Origin: Azospirillum sp. SYSU D00513
Lineage (GTDB): Bacteria; Pseudomonadota; Alphaproteobacteria; Azospirillales; Azospirillaceae
Length of the DNA: 64,000 nt
Reading direction: 5' to 3'
Assembly: GCF_017356015.1 (NCBI RefSeq)
Contig: NZ_JAFIQV010000027.1
Span: forward strand, 1-64,000
Below, piece after piece: positions 7,435 through 16,833 of this stretch; the stretch's first letter is position 1; each line of letters starts with the position of its first letter. The notes beneath the pieces are model-generated. The model was given only the letters and a program-made list of their open reading frames with translations. It was not told where the DNA came from and searched no databases. Both the position numbers and the translations under genes were made by a program.

Positions 7435-8091
7435 GTGCCGACGACACTGACGGATCTTCTTTCGGCCCAGGGCGCCATGCTCGCCGGCTTCATCGAGGCG
7501 CACGCGGACTGGGCCGAGGCCATCGTCTTCCTGGTGGCCTTCGCGGAAGGGCTGACGCTGGTCGGGCTCGTGATCCCGGGCATCGTCGTGCTGACCGCCG
7601 CCGGCGGGCTGGCGGCCGCGGGCGTGCTCGATTTCTGGACGATCCTCCTCGCGATCACGGCGGGCGCCATCCTCGGCGACGCCGCCTCCTACTGGCTGGG
7701 CCGCCGATACGGCGAGCGGCTGTTCCAGCTCTGGCCCTTCAGCCGCCGGCCGGGCCTGCGCGGCCGGGGCGAGGCCTTCTTCGAGAAGCACGGCGGCAAG
7801 AGCGTGTTCCTGGCGCGCTTCCTCGGCCCCCTGCGCGCCGTGGTGCCGACGACCGCTGGCATGATGGGCATGCCCCACCGGCAGTTCCAGGTCTTCAACG
7901 TCCTGTCCGCCGTGATCTGGGCGCCTTTGCTGATGTCGCCGGGCCATGTCGCCTGGAACGAGTTCGGCAAGGGCGGCGCCGGCGACCGGGCGGTGCCGTC
8001 GGCCCCCAGCGGCGGCGGGGAACCGGCGGCACCCCGCACTTGCGTCCTCGCCCCGCCCGTGGAAGGCGTGCCGCCCGCCCCGGGCTGCTGA
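7435..8091 (+). CDS. DedA-family membrane protein (SNARE-associated/VTT domain)
   Basis: 218 aa from GTG 7435 after AGGA. The DedA core is complete: FAEGLTLVGLVIPGIVVL near residue 40, the re-entrant GDAASYWLGRRYGERLF, and the conserved FLARFLGPLRAVVPTTAGMMGMP. DedA proteins are inner-membrane transporters implicated in undecaprenyl-phosphate or phosphatidyl lipid recycling and proton balance. The last 30 or so residues (rich in Pro, Gly and Ala) are unlike DedA tails and are encoded partly by a repeat that recurs after the next gene, so the C-terminus may have been replaced. Confidence 0.8.
   Translation: MPTTLTDLLSAQGAMLAGFIEAHADWAEAIVFLVAFAEGLTLVGLVIPGIVVLTAAGGLAAAGVLDFWTILLAITAGAILGDAASYWLGRRYGERLFQLWPFSRRPGLRGRGEAFFEKHGGKSVFLARFLGPLRAVVPTTAGMMGMPHRQFQVFNVLSAVIWAPLLMSPGHVAWNEFGKGGAGDRAVPSAPSGGGEPAAPRTCVLAPPVEGVPPAPGC
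8042..8091. repeat. Dispersed GC-rich repeat, copy 1
   Basis: Fifty bases beginning GCGTCCTCGCCCCGCCCGT and ending GGGCTGCTGA match about 40 of 50 positions at 9962-10011. The first 19 bases and a nine-base block near the end are identical. This copy overlaps the 3' end of the DedA gene and encodes its last residues; the other lies just past the CPA2 antiporter stop. The pair brackets the antiporter gene as direct repeats. Confidence 0.6.
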
Positions 8092-8184
8092 CCGCCGCGC
8101 CGGGTGCGGCGCGCCCAATTCCATCCCTTGCGGGGCGCCTGTAACATGCTCCGCCTCCATGGATGCCCAGCAGGGGAAAACGGC

Positions 8185-9939
8185 GTGCCTCACGATGTTC
8201 CGCTCATCGCCACGGTTTCGATCGCCTTCGGGCTTGCCTTCGCGTGCGGCTTCCTGGCGGACCGGCTGAGGCTGCCGCCCCTCGTCGGCTATCTCGTGGC
8301 GGGGATCTTCGTCGGCCCCTTCACCCCCGGATTCGTGGCCGACGGCGGGCTCGCCGGCCAGCTCGCCGAGATGGGCGTCATTCTCCTGATGTTCGGCGTC
8401 GGGCTGCACTTCTCGGCGTCGGACCTGCTGGCGGTGAAGGGCATCGCCATCCCCGGCGCGGTGGGGCAGATCCTGCTCGCCACCCTGCTGGGCGCCGGCC
8501 TCGCCGTTTCCTGGGGGTGGAGCGTCGGCGCCGGCATCGTGCTGGGGCTCAGCCTGTCGGTGGCGAGCACGGTCGTGCTCCTGAAGGCGCTGGAGGAGCG
8601 CAACCTCCTCAACGCCCCGGACGGTCGCGTCGCCATCGGCTGGCTGATCGTCGAGGATCTCGCCATGGTGCTGGCGCTGGTCCTGCTGCCGGCCTTCGCC
8701 GAGGCGCTCGGCGGCCACGCGCCCGGCGGCGCCTCCGGCCACGCTCCGGCGGCCGGCGGCCCCATCTGGCTCACCCTGGCGGTCACGCTCGGCAAGGTGG
8801 CGGCCTTCGCGGCGGTGGCGGTCCTGCTCGGCCCCAGGGTCGTTCCCTGGCTGCTCGCCAAGGCCGCCCGCACCGGCTCGCGCGAGCTGTTCACCCTGTC
8901 GGTGCTCGCCGTGGCGCTCGGCATCGCCTACGGCTCGGCCGTGCTGTTCGGCGTGTCCTTCGCGCTCGGCGCCTTCTTCGCCGGGGTGGTGCTGAGCGAA
9001 TCCCGTTTCAGCCACAAGGCGGCGGCCGAGTCCCTGCCCTTGCAGGACGCCTTCTCGGTGCTGTTCTTCGTCTCGGTCGGGATGCTGTTCGACCCCTCGA
9101 TCCTGGTCCGCGAGCCCCTGGCGGTGCTGGCCGTCCTGGCCCTGATCCTGTTCGGCAAGTCCGTGATCGCCTTCGGCATCGTGCTCCTGCTGCGCTACCC
9201 GGTGGGCATGGGGCTGACGGTCTCGGCGAGCCTCGCGCAGATCGGCGAATTCTCCTTCATCCTGGCCGGCCTCGGCCTGTCGCTGGGCCTGCTGCCGCCG
9301 GAAGGCCGCGACCTCATCCTGGCCGGCGCGCTCCTGTCGATCACCCTCAACCCGCTAGCCTTCCTGGCGGCGGAGCTGATCCGCAAGCGGCTCCAGGCGC
9401 GGCGGTCGGGCGATCACGCCCCCTATGGCCGGCAGAATTTCGACAACCTCCAGCGCGGCCTTGCCGACGCCCGCCGGCGCGCCGAGGAGCGCGAGCGGGC
9501 GCGCGGCCTGGAAATCCAGGAGCTGGTGGAGACCTTCCCGGTGCTCTCCATGCTGGACCACTACGACCAGGAACGGCTGCTGCTGCTGTTCCAGCCCAGG
9601 TCGGCCCCGCCCGGCGAACGGGTGATCCGCCGCGGCGAGCGCGGCAGCGAGATGTTCTTCATCTCGACCGGCGCCGTCGAGGTGGCCGCCGCCGGCCGCG
9701 CGATCCGTCTGGAGGCCGGCGCCTTCTTCGGCGAAATGGCCCTGTTGAGCGGCACGCGCCGCAACGCCGACGTGACCGCCATCGACTACTGCCGCTTCCT
9801 CGTGCTCGACCGCCGCGACTTCAACCAGTTCACCGCCCAGCACCCCACCCTGCGCGCCGCCTTCATCGACATGGCGCACCAGCGGCAGACGATGAACCAG
9901 AAGAACAGCGATCCGGCGGAGGCGGCGCAGGCGTCTTGA
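8185..9939 (+). CDS. CPA2 cation:proton antiporter (YbaL/KefB-like) with C-terminal cyclic-nucleotide-binding domain
   Basis: 584 aa from GTG 8185 (reads MPHDVPLIAT), with AGGGG upstream; this start aligns with E. coli YbaL. Residues about 5-390 are a CPA2 membrane domain of 12-13 helices with the family hallmarks DRLRLPPLVGYLVAGI and LAEMGVILLMFGVGLHFS. In place of the usual TrkA-N (RCK) domain, residues about 445-570 form a cNMP-binding domain: PGERVIRRGERGSEMFFIS, then AGAFFGEMALLSGTRRNADV. Regulation by a cyclic nucleotide, or a redundant ligand pocket, is inferred. The probable role is K+ or Na+/H+ exchange at the inner membrane. Confidence 0.85.
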   Translation: MPHDVPLIATVSIAFGLAFACGFLADRLRLPPLVGYLVAGIFVGPFTPGFVADGGLAGQLAEMGVILLMFGVGLHFSASDLLAVKGIAIPGAVGQILLATLLGAGLAVSWGWSVGAGIVLGLSLSVASTVVLLKALEERNLLNAPDGRVAIGWLIVEDLAMVLALVLLPAFAEALGGHAPGGASGHAPAAGGPIWLTLAVTLGKVAAFAAVAVLLGPRVVPWLLAKAARTGSRELFTLSVLAVALGIAYGSAVLFGVSFALGAFFAGVVLSESRFSHKAAAESLPLQDAFSVLFFVSVGMLFDPSILVREPLAVLAVLALILFGKSVIAFGIVLLLRYPVGMGLTVSASLAQIGEFSFILAGLGLSLGLLPPEGRDLILAGALLSITLNPLAFLAAELIRKRLQARRSGDHAPYGRQNFDNLQRGLADARRRAEERERARGLEIQELVETFPVLSMLDHYDQERLLLLFQPRSAPPGERVIRRGERGSEMFFISTGAVEVAAAGRAIRLEAGAFFGEMALLSGTRRNADVTAIDYCRFLVLDRRDFNQFTAQHPTLRAAFIDMAHQRQTMNQKNSDPAEAAQAS

Positions 9940-9961
9940 GCCGGGGGGCGGAAGCGGTGGC

Positions 9962-10011
9962 GCGTCCTCGCCCCGCCCGTCAACGGCATCCCGCCCGCTT
10001 TGGGCTGCTGG
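9962..10011. repeat. Dispersed GC-rich repeat, copy 2
   Basis: Second copy of the 50-base repeat at 8042-8091, in the same orientation, about 20 bases after the antiporter stop codon. It lies in non-coding DNA between the antiporter and the convergent antitoxin gene. Confidence 0.6.
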
Positions 10012-10032
10012 CCGTTGCCGGTGCAGCGCCGA

Positions 10033-10362
10033 TCAGCGGGTGTCGGTCGTCAACTCGCCGACTCCAGTCAGCGTGAATGCCCCCTTGCCCGGCAGCGTCA
10101 CCCGCAATTCCAGTTCGCCGCCGGCCGCTTCCACGAACCGCCGCAGGGTGGAGAGATACAGGTCCGTGCGCTTCTCGATCTGGTGGACGGTCGGCTGCTT
10201 GATGTTCAGGGCTTCGGCAACCTGGCCCTGGGTCAGTTCGGCGATCCGGCGCAACTCGGCGAGGCCATCGATTTCGGCCAGGAACTCCGCCTTGCGCGCC
10301 TCGACGGCCGCACGCTCCTCGGGCGTCATTTCGGACAGGATCTGCTCCAACGGGATCGCCAT
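10033..10362 (-). CDS. XRE/HTH antitoxin of a HigBA-type module
   Basis: 109 aa from ATG 10362; the longer frame to 10524 overlaps the toxin and is rejected. The HTH core is LRRIAELTQGQVAEALNIKQ followed by PTVHQIEKRTDLYLSTLRRF, typical of the HigA/XRE antitoxins paired with Gp49-like toxins. The C-terminus LELRVTLPGKGAFTLTG is the beta-rich part found in these antitoxins. It lies 2 bases downstream of the toxin, giving the reversed toxin-first order typical of HigBA. It should neutralise the toxin and repress the operon by binding the upstream palindrome. Confidence 0.85.
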   Translation of the reverse strand: MAIPLEQILSEMTPEERAAVEARKAEFLAEIDGLAELRRIAELTQGQVAEALNIKQPTVHQIEKRTDLYLSTLRRFVEAAGGELELRVTLPGKGAFTLTGVGELTTDTR

Positions 10363-10364
10363 GC

Positions 10365-10721
10365 TCAGTCCCCTTTCTTGAGGTCGGCAAGATGGTCGTC
10401 GTATCGCCGGTCGGCGGTGGCGACGAGCGTCGAATAGAACCGCTTTTCCGACACGCCGCTCTTGTCGCCCGCGACCAGCAGGATGGCGTTGCGCTTCGGA
10501 TCGAAGGCAAACGCCACGCGCCACACGCCGCCATGCGACCTGAAGCGCAGCTCCTTCATGTTGGCATGCTTCGACCCGTTCAGCGTGTCGACATGCGGCC
10601 GGCCGAGGGAAGGGCCGCGCTCGCCGATCACCTTGGCAGCGGCGGCCAAATCGATCCGTATGGCCTGCGGAAGAGCCCTGAACTCGGTCGCAAACGCGGC
10701 ATGGAAGAGCACGGCGTGCAT
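10365..10721 (-). CDS. RelE/HigB-like toxin (phage Gp49-like, PF05973-type)
   Basis: 118 aa from ATG 10721. The fold-defining segments are visible: FATEFRALPQAIRIDLAAAA, GRPHVDTLNGSKHANMKELRFRS, then GGVWRVAFAFDPKRNAILLVAGDKSG and KRFYSTLVATADRRYDDHL. The KELR..GVWRV..A.D pattern is that of Gp49/HigB mRNA interferases that cut mRNA on the ribosome. It is the first gene of the operon, followed after 2 bases by its antitoxin. A perfect inverted repeat begins a few bases upstream of the start, consistent with autoregulation. No strong Shine-Dalgarno sequence is seen. Confidence 0.85.
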   Translation of the reverse strand: MHAVLFHAAFATEFRALPQAIRIDLAAAAKVIGERGPSLGRPHVDTLNGSKHANMKELRFRSHGGVWRVAFAFDPKRNAILLVAGDKSGVSEKRFYSTLVATADRRYDDHLADLKKGD

Positions 10722-10726
10722 GAAAG

Positions 10727-10750
10727 GAAAATAGGGTGGAGCCTATTTTC
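10727..10750. promoter_or_regulatory. Palindromic operator of the HigBA-type operon
   Basis: GAAAATAGG (10727-10735) and CCTATTTTC (10742-10750) form a perfect 9-bp inverted repeat around six bases, 5 bases upstream of the toxin start. A further half-site AAAAATAGGG lies at about 10763-10772. This is the expected layout for cooperative binding of the antitoxin or toxin-antitoxin complex. Confidence 0.65.
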
Positions 10751-10830
10751 TAGCAATGGGAAAAAAATAGGGCAGAAGCTATGAGGGCGAGGGTGTGGAG
10801 CCGGTCTCAACCATCTCCATTGCCTGAGCA

Positions 10831-13464
10831 TTATTCTGCTAACGTCGCGAACGTTTCCCGCCCCATCGCCCGCGCCAGCATCAGCGGAAAAATCCCCCCC
10901 ATCCGCAGCAGCGTGACCTCCAGCGACGTCTCCACCGCCGCCTGCGCCGTAAACTCCTGCGTCTCCCCCGACGCCCGCCGGATGGTCACCGGAACCGCCG
11001 CGCGCGGCGTCAGGCCCTCCGCCTCCGCCGCGACCTCGATCCGGTCGCCGGGCTTCAGCCCCAGCCGCTCCGGATGGAACTCGGCCGGTAGGCGCAGGGG
11101 CAGGATGCCCATGCCGACGAGGTTCGAGCGGTGGATGCGCTCGAACCCCACGGCCAGCACGGCCCGGGCATTCAGCAGCCCGACCCCCTTCGCCGCCCAG
11201 TCGCGCGACGATCCCATGCCGTACCGCTCGCCGGCGACGATCACCACGGGGCGCCCCTCCTCGGCGTAGCGCTCCGCCGCCCGCCACAGCGCCATCCGCT
11301 CGCCGGTCGGCGCGTGGATGGTCTGGCCGGCGGGAAGGGTGGGGTCCAGCAGGTTGCGGACGGCGCGGTTGGTGAAGAGGCCGCGCAGCATCACCTCCCA
11401 GTTCGCCCGGCGCGAGGCATAGACGTTCAGGTCCCCGGGGTCGTCCCCCCGGGCGATCACGTGCCGCCCGGCGTCACTGTCCGGCGGGATCTGCCCGACG
11501 GGGGAGATGTGGTCCGTGGTGATGTCGTCGCCCACCACCAGGATCGGGTCGGCGAGGTACCGGCCGAGCCGGCTTTCGGCCGAGGCCGTGGCGAAGGGCG
11601 GCCGCCGGATGTAGGTGGAGGCCGGGTCCCAGGGGAAGACCGGCCCCTCCGGCGCCTCCAGCGCCCGCCACTCTTCGCTGGCCTCCGCCGCGTCGAAGGC
11701 CGCCGCCACGTCGCCCGCCTCAATCGCCCGGTCCAGCGCCGCGTCGATCTCCGCCCCGCTCGGCCAGACGTCCCGCAGATGCACCGGCCGCCCGTCGGAA
11801 GCCCGGCCCAGCGGGTCCGACAGGATGTCCCGGTTCACGTCGCCCGCCAGCGCGTAGGCGACGACCAGGGGAGGGGAGGCGAGGAAGCCCGCGTCCAGCT
11901 CCGGGTGGACGCGGCCGGGGAAGTTGCGGTTTCCCGACAGCACGGCGGCCGGCAGGATGCCACGCTCCGCCATCGCCTCGCGGATCGCCGGGGTCAGCGC
12001 GCCGGAATTGCCGATGCAGGTCGTGCAGCCGTACCCGACGATGCCGAACCCCTGCGCCTCCAGATCCTCCAGCAGCCCGGCCCGGCGCAGATAGCGTTCC
12101 GCCGTCGGCGATCCGGGCGCCAGCGAGGTCTTGGCCCAGGGCGCTGGCCTCAGCCCCAGCCCCCGCGCCTTGCGGGCGAGCAGGCCGGCGGCGACGATCA
12201 GCCGCGGATCCGACGTGTTGGTGCAACTCGTGATGGCGGCGATTGCCACCGCCCCGTCCGGCGGCCCGGCGCCGTCCGCCGCGCGCAGCGGGCTGCCCCC
12301 GCGCAAGACCGCCAGCGCCTCGGCGGTCCGGTCCGGGGATATCCGGTCCTGCGGGCGGCGCGGCCCGGCCAGGCTCATCCCGACCGCCGACAGGTCGAAG
12401 TCGATGGTCTCGCTGTAGCGCGGCCGGGCATCCGCGTCGAACCACAGCCCCTGCCGCCGCGCGTAATCCTCCACCAGCCGGACGCGCGCCGCGTCCCGCC
12501 CCGTCCGCTCCAGATAGCGCAGCGTCGCCCCGTCGATGGGGAAATAGCCGCTGGAGGCGCCATACTCCGGCGCCATGTTCGCCACCACCGCCCGCTCCCC
12601 GGCAGACAGGGCGGAGACGCCCGGCCCGTGGAATTCCACAAAGCGCCCGGACAGCTCGATGCGCCGCAGCCGCTCAGTCACGGCCAGCGCCAGGTCCGTC
12701 GCCAGAACTCCCTCGCGCAAGGCGCCCGTCAGCCGCACTCCGACCACCTCGGGGATGCGCAGCATCACCGGCATGCCGAAGATGACGCTCTCCGCCTCCA
12801 GCCCGCCGACGCCCCAGGCCAGCACGCCGATGCCGTTGATCATCGGCGTGTGGCTGTCGGTGCCGATCAGCGTGTCGGGAAAGGCCCACTCCCCGTCCTC
12901 TCGGCTCTCCGTCGCCACGACGGTCGCCAGCCGCTCCAGGTTGATCGTGTGCATGATCCCCGTGCCCGGCGGGTGGACGGCCATGCCCTTCAGCGCCGTG
13001 GTCGCCCATTTCATGAATCGGTAGCGCTCGGCGTTGCGCCGCAGCTCCGCCGCCATGTTGGCCGCCTGGGCGCCGGGCACCGCGAAGGCGTCCACCGGCA
13101 GCGAATGGTCCGTGGACACGTCCACCGGCAGCACCGGGTTCAGCCAGGCCGGATCGGCCCCGGCCTCCGCCAGGGCCGACCGCATCGCCGCGATGTCGGC
13201 CAGCGCCGGCCCGCAGGTCGTGTCGTGCATCAGCACCCGGCCGGGGTGGAAGGCGATCTCCCGCTCGCTGGTGCCCGTCTCCACCCAATCGAGGATCGCC
13301 GCCCGCGCCGCCTCCCGCCCATCCGCGTCCCGGCGCAGGACATTCTCCAGCAGGATCCGGTGGATCCAGGGCAGGCGGTGCAGCCGGTCGCCGGCCTCGG
13401 CCGGCAGGTCGACGATGCTGTACCGGCGGCCGGCGCTCACGATCTCGGAACGGATGAGGGACAC
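10831..13464 (-). CDS. Aconitate hydratase (AcnA-type, single chain)
   Basis: 877 aa from GTG 13464 (reads MSLIRSEIVSAG); the ATG at 13599 would add a non-homologous arginine-rich leader. Aconitase isomerises citrate and isocitrate through a [4Fe-4S] cluster. The cluster ligands are visible as ITSCTNTSDP and GYGCTTCIGNSG. Other family blocks are VMLHDTTCGPA-like residues, LIGTDSHTPMINGIGVLAWGVGG, and the swivel-domain GERYGMGSSRDWAAKG. It is divergent from a tricarboxylate transporter operon, so it probably serves growth on imported citrate, aconitate or a similar acid rather than being the housekeeping TCA enzyme. Confidence 0.9.
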   Translation of the reverse strand: MSLIRSEIVSAGRRYSIVDLPAEAGDRLHRLPWIHRILLENVLRRDADGREAARAAILDWVETGTSEREIAFHPGRVLMHDTTCGPALADIAAMRSALAEAGADPAWLNPVLPVDVSTDHSLPVDAFAVPGAQAANMAAELRRNAERYRFMKWATTALKGMAVHPPGTGIMHTINLERLATVVATESREDGEWAFPDTLIGTDSHTPMINGIGVLAWGVGGLEAESVIFGMPVMLRIPEVVGVRLTGALREGVLATDLALAVTERLRRIELSGRFVEFHGPGVSALSAGERAVVANMAPEYGASSGYFPIDGATLRYLERTGRDAARVRLVEDYARRQGLWFDADARPRYSETIDFDLSAVGMSLAGPRRPQDRISPDRTAEALAVLRGGSPLRAADGAGPPDGAVAIAAITSCTNTSDPRLIVAAGLLARKARGLGLRPAPWAKTSLAPGSPTAERYLRRAGLLEDLEAQGFGIVGYGCTTCIGNSGALTPAIREAMAERGILPAAVLSGNRNFPGRVHPELDAGFLASPPLVVAYALAGDVNRDILSDPLGRASDGRPVHLRDVWPSGAEIDAALDRAIEAGDVAAAFDAAEASEEWRALEAPEGPVFPWDPASTYIRRPPFATASAESRLGRYLADPILVVGDDITTDHISPVGQIPPDSDAGRHVIARGDDPGDLNVYASRRANWEVMLRGLFTNRAVRNLLDPTLPAGQTIHAPTGERMALWRAAERYAEEGRPVVIVAGERYGMGSSRDWAAKGVGLLNARAVLAVGFERIHRSNLVGMGILPLRLPAEFHPERLGLKPGDRIEVAAEAEGLTPRAAVPVTIRRASGETQEFTAQAAVETSLEVTLLRMGGIFPLMLARAMGRETFATLAE

Positions 13465-13539
13465 GGGGATGCTGCCTCTTCTCGGTGCTGCGCCGGCCCG
13501 CCACGGCGGCCGGCGCTTGGGGGCATGTCGGTCAATGCG

Positions 13540-13599
13540 TTGCACTTTTAACAGCGTGCGTGCAAAACGGCCATTGCTTTTTTGGTGATATGCGTGCAA
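13540..13599. promoter_or_regulatory. Candidate operator cluster between aconitase and tctC
   Basis: TTGCAC (13540-13545) and GTGCAA (13560-13565) face each other, and a further GTGCAA occurs at 13594-13599. The half-sites sit in the longer contexts ATGCGTTGCAC and ATGCGTGCAA. They lie in the divergent promoter region of the aconitase and transporter genes. The GntR-family protein encoded at the end of the operon is the obvious candidate binder; this is inference. Confidence 0.35.
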
Positions 13600-13702
13600 T
13601 CGTCGGCGTCAGCCATCACGAAGCGGCGGCGGACACCGGCCCCGGACAAGGCCGCCGGGCCACCCCAACCGCCACCACACAAAAGCAAGGGAGGAGACAA
13701 CC

Positions 13703-14671
13703 ATGTCGTTCAGGACATCCGTGCGCCGCGTGGCGCTGGCCGCCGGTCTGGCGCTCGCCGCGATGCCCGGCGCCGCCCTGGCGCAGATGGAGCTGAAGAT
13801 CACCGCCCCCGCCGGCCCCGGCGGCGGCTGGGACGCCGCCGCCCGCTCGATGCAGCAGGCGCTGACCGGCGCCGGCCTCGCCAGGAGCGTGCAGGTCACC
13901 AACGTCACGGGCGCCGGCGGGACGATCGGGCTGGCGCAGTTCGTGAACACGGCCCGGGGCGACGGCAGCCAGCTCCTGGTCAACGGCATCACCATGGTCG
14001 GCGCCATCCTCACCAACAAGGCACCGGTCGGGCTGGACCGGGTGACGCCCATCGCGCGCCTGACCGCCGACCCGCTGGTCATCGTCGTGCCGAAGGCCTC
14101 GCCCCACCAGACCGTCCAGGACCTCGCCGCCGCCATCAGGGCGGAGCCCGGCAAGGTCGTCTGGGCCGGCGGATCGGCCGGCGGCGCCGACCACATCCTG
14201 GCGGCACTCTTCGCGCAGGCGGCCGGGGCCGACGCGTCGAAGATCAACTACATCCCCTTCTCCGGCGGCGGGGAGGCGCTGGCCGCCATGCTCGGCGGGC
14301 ACGTCACGGCCGGCGTGTCGGGCTACGGCGAGTTCGAAAGCCAGATCAAAAGCGGCCGGCTGCGCGCGCTCGCCCTGTCCTCGCCGGAACGGCTGGCCGG
14401 CGCGGAGGTCCCCACCCTGAAGGAACAGGGGATGAACGTCGAGGTCGTCAACTGGCGCGCCGTCGTGGCCGCCCCGGACATCTCGGCGGAGCAGAAGCAG
14501 GCCCTGACGGCGGTCGTCGATAAGATGGTCAAGACGCCGCAATGGACGGAGATCCTGAAGGCCCGCGGCTGGTCCGACGCCTATCTGTCCGGCGACGGCT
14601 TCGCCGCCTTCCTCACCGCCGAGCGCGAGCGCGTCGCCGACGTGCTGCGGACGGTCGGGCTGGTGAAGTAA
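13703..14671 (+). CDS. tctC: TctC: tripartite tricarboxylate transporter solute-binding protein
   Basis: 322 aa, strong Shine-Dalgarno GGGAGGAG upstream. Residues 1-28 are a signal peptide ending near ALAQ. The mature protein begins [20 protein letters not shown], the Bug/TctC ligand-cradle signature, and later has [25 protein letters not shown] and [17 protein letters not shown]. TctC proteins capture citrate or other carboxylates in the periplasm and pass them to TctAB. It is the first gene of tctCBA and is divergent from aconitase. The family is certain; the exact ligand is not. Confidence 0.9.
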   Translation: MSFRTSVRRVALAAGLALAAMPGAALAQMELKITAPAGPGGGWDAAARSMQQALTGAGLARSVQVTNVTGAGGTIGLAQFVNTARGDGSQLLVNGITMVGAILTNKAPVGLDRVTPIARLTADPLVIVVPKASPHQTVQDLAAAIRAEPGKVVWAGGSAGGADHILAALFAQAAGADASKINYIPFSGGGEALAAMLGGHVTAGVSGYGEFESQIKSGRLRALALSSPERLAGAEVPTLKEQGMNVEVVNWRAVVAAPDISAEQKQALTAVVDKMVKTPQWTEILKARGWSDAYLSGDGFAAFLTAERERVADVLRTVGLVK

Positions 14672-14728
14672 CGGCGGGTCCGGACCCGCCGCGCGGCGCA
14701 GGTTCCCGCAGGCTCCAAAGGAAAGACG

Positions 14729-15205
14729 ATGATGCCCTCGAACCGGACGCCACGCGTCGACGTGGCCGCCCTTGCGGTCGGGCTGGGGCTGTTGGCGGCC
14801 TCCGCCATGCTGTTCCTCGACACCGCCGGCATGACCGTGACGGCGGTCTACGGGATCGGGCCGAAGGCGATGCCCTACGCGGTCGGGGGCGGCTTGGCAC
14901 TTCTGGGCCTCCTCCACCTGCTGGCGGCGGTCCGGGACGGGCTGCCCCGGCCGGACCCGATGGACGCCGCGTCCGTGGCCTGGATGATCTCCGGCCTCGC
15001 CGGCCTCATCGCCTGCGTGGCCTTCGGGTTCGGCTTCATCCTCGCGGCGGCGGTCGCCTTCACCGCGACAGCGCGGGCCTTCGGCCGGCGCGCGCTGCTC
15101 GCGGACGGGGCGCTCGGCCTCGGCATGGGGCTGGGTATCTACCTGATCTTCACGAAGCTCCTGACCCTGACCCTTCCCCAGGGTCCGCTCGAACGCCTGT
15201 TCTAG
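14729..15205 (+). CDS. tctB: TctB: small membrane subunit of the tripartite tricarboxylate transporter
   Basis: 158 aa from ATG 14729, preceded by AAAGGAAAG. It has four hydrophobic segments, at about residues 15-35, 50-66, 85-110 and 125-150, the layout of TctB. The conserved [15 protein letters not shown] element, near the second helix, is typical. TctB supports the large TctA subunit in secondary, ion-driven carboxylate uptake. It lies 57 bases after tctC and 23 bases before tctA. Confidence 0.88.
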   Translation: MMPSNRTPRVDVAALAVGLGLLAASAMLFLDTAGMTVTAVYGIGPKAMPYAVGGGLALLGLLHLLAAVRDGLPRPDPMDAASVAWMISGLAGLIACVAFGFGFILAAAVAFTATARAFGRRALLADGALGLGMGLGIYLIFTKLLTLTLPQGPLERLF

Positions 15206-15228
15206 GGCTCGCCTTTTCCGGACATCCG

Positions 15229-16731
15229 ATGATCGAAACATTCGCCGCGCTGAGTCAGGGTTTCCTCATTGCCCTGACGCCCGCCAACCTGCTCTTCGCG
15301 CTCGTCGGCGTGCTTCTCGGCACGGCGGTCGGGGTGCTTCCGGGCATCGGGCCGGCCCTGACAGTGGCCCTGCTGCTGCCCGTCACCTTCAAGCTCGACC
15401 CGGCCGGGTCGCTCATCATGTTCGCCGGCATCTATTACGGCGGCATGTATGGCGGCTCGACCACCTCGATCCTCATCAACGCGCCGGGCGAAAGCGCTTC
15501 GATGATCACGGCGCTCGAAGGCAACCGCATGGCGAAGGCGGGGCGCGGCGGGCCGGCGCTGGCGACCGCCGCCATCGGCTCCTTCGTCGCCGGCACCATC
15601 GCCACGGTGGGGCTGGCCCTCTTCGCGCCGCAGCTCGTCGAAGTCGCCATCGGCTTCGGGCCGGCGGACTATTTCGCCCTCATGGTGCTGGCCTTCGTCA
15701 CCGTCTCGGCGACCTTCGGCGCCTCGCCCCTGCGCGGCATGACCAGCCTGTTCCTGGGCCTCTTCCTCGGGCTGGTCGGTATCGACAGCCTGACCGGCCA
15801 GACGCGCCTGACCTTCGGGGTCCCCGAACTGGTGGACGGCATCGAGATCACGACGCTCGCCGTCGGCCTCTTCGCCGTGGGCGAGGCGCTCCACGTCGCC
15901 TCGCGCCGCCTCCACGCGACCGACGAGCTGGTGCCCGTGCGCGGCTCCCTCTGGATGAGCCGGGAGGACTGGCGGCGCTCCTGGAAACCCTGGTTGCGCG
16001 GCTCCCTCCTGGGCTTTCCCATCGGCGCGCTTCCGGCGGGCGGTGCCGAAATCCCGACCTTCCTCTCCTACGCGGTCGAACGCCGGCTGACGAAACACCC
16101 GGATCAGTTCGGCCAGGGCGCCATCGAAGGGGTGGCGGGGCCGGAGGCCGCGAACAACGCCTCGGCGGCGGGAACCTTGATGCCGCTGCTGACGCTCGGC
16201 CTGCCCACCTCGGCGACGGCGGCGATCATGCTCGCGGGCTTCCAGCAATACGGCCTCAACCCCGGCCCGCTGCTGTTCGTGGAACGGCCGGACCTCGTCT
16301 GGGGCCTGATCGCCAGCCTCTTCGTCGCCAACGCCATGCTGCTCGTGCTCAACCTGCCGCTGGTCGGGCTCTGGGTGCGCATGCTGGCGATCCCGCAGCC
16401 CTGGCTCTACGCGGGCATCCTCGTCTTCTCCGCCATGGGCACGGTCGCCACCAACCCCTCGCCGGTGGAGTTGGCCATGCTGCTGGTCTTCGGTCTGCTG
16501 GGCTTCGGCATGCGGCGCTTCGACTACCCCATCGCGCCCATGATCGTCGGCCTCATCCTCGGCCCCCTGGCCGAGGCGCAACTCCGCCGCGCCCTGGCGA
16601 TGAGCCTCGGCGACCCCACGGTTCTGGTCGGCAGCCCCGTGGCCGTCGTCCTGCTCGCCCTCGCCGCCGTGGCCCTTCTCGCACCGCTCCTGTTCCGGGG
16701 GCTGGCGCGCTTCCAGGCCGCCGAGGATTGA
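15229..16731 (+). CDS. tctA: TctA: large membrane subunit of the tripartite tricarboxylate transporter
   Basis: 500 aa from ATG 15229 ([11 protein letters not shown]), the usual TctA length. Family motifs are [42 protein letters not shown] and [16 protein letters not shown], marking the two inverted halves of the 12-helix transporter. It is the ion-coupled permease that receives the ligand from TctC. The open frame runs back to 14542 but that part is out of register with tctC and tctB and is not coding. Confidence 0.92.
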   Translation: MIETFAALSQGFLIALTPANLLFALVGVLLGTAVGVLPGIGPALTVALLLPVTFKLDPAGSLIMFAGIYYGGMYGGSTTSILINAPGESASMITALEGNRMAKAGRGGPALATAAIGSFVAGTIATVGLALFAPQLVEVAIGFGPADYFALMVLAFVTVSATFGASPLRGMTSLFLGLFLGLVGIDSLTGQTRLTFGVPELVDGIEITTLAVGLFAVGEALHVASRRLHATDELVPVRGSLWMSREDWRRSWKPWLRGSLLGFPIGALPAGGAEIPTFLSYAVERRLTKHPDQFGQGAIEGVAGPEAANNASAAGTLMPLLTLGLPTSATAAIMLAGFQQYGLNPGPLLFVERPDLVWGLIASLFVANAMLLVLNLPLVGLWVRMLAIPQPWLYAGILVFSAMGTVATNPSPVELAMLLVFGLLGFGMRRFDYPIAPMIVGLILGPLAEAQLRRALAMSLGDPTVLVGSPVAVVLLALAAVALLAPLLFRGLARFQAAED

Positions 16732-16833
16732 CGGTCCCGGATTGATGGGCCTCGCGGATTGACCCGCCACGCGGTCATCCGCCATCCTCCGGCCCAGTCG
16801 CGGCGGCGTCCCCAGCGGGGAACGAGGGGTTTC

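Noticed and set aside
7345..9015. 556-residue open frame on the minus strand
   Set aside because: It is antisense to DedA and the CPA2 antiporter; no motif and biased composition.
11131..13551. 806-residue open frame on the plus strand
   Set aside because: It is antisense to the aconitase gene and its translation is Arg/Gly/Gln/His-rich without motifs, as expected from the reverse of GC-rich codons.
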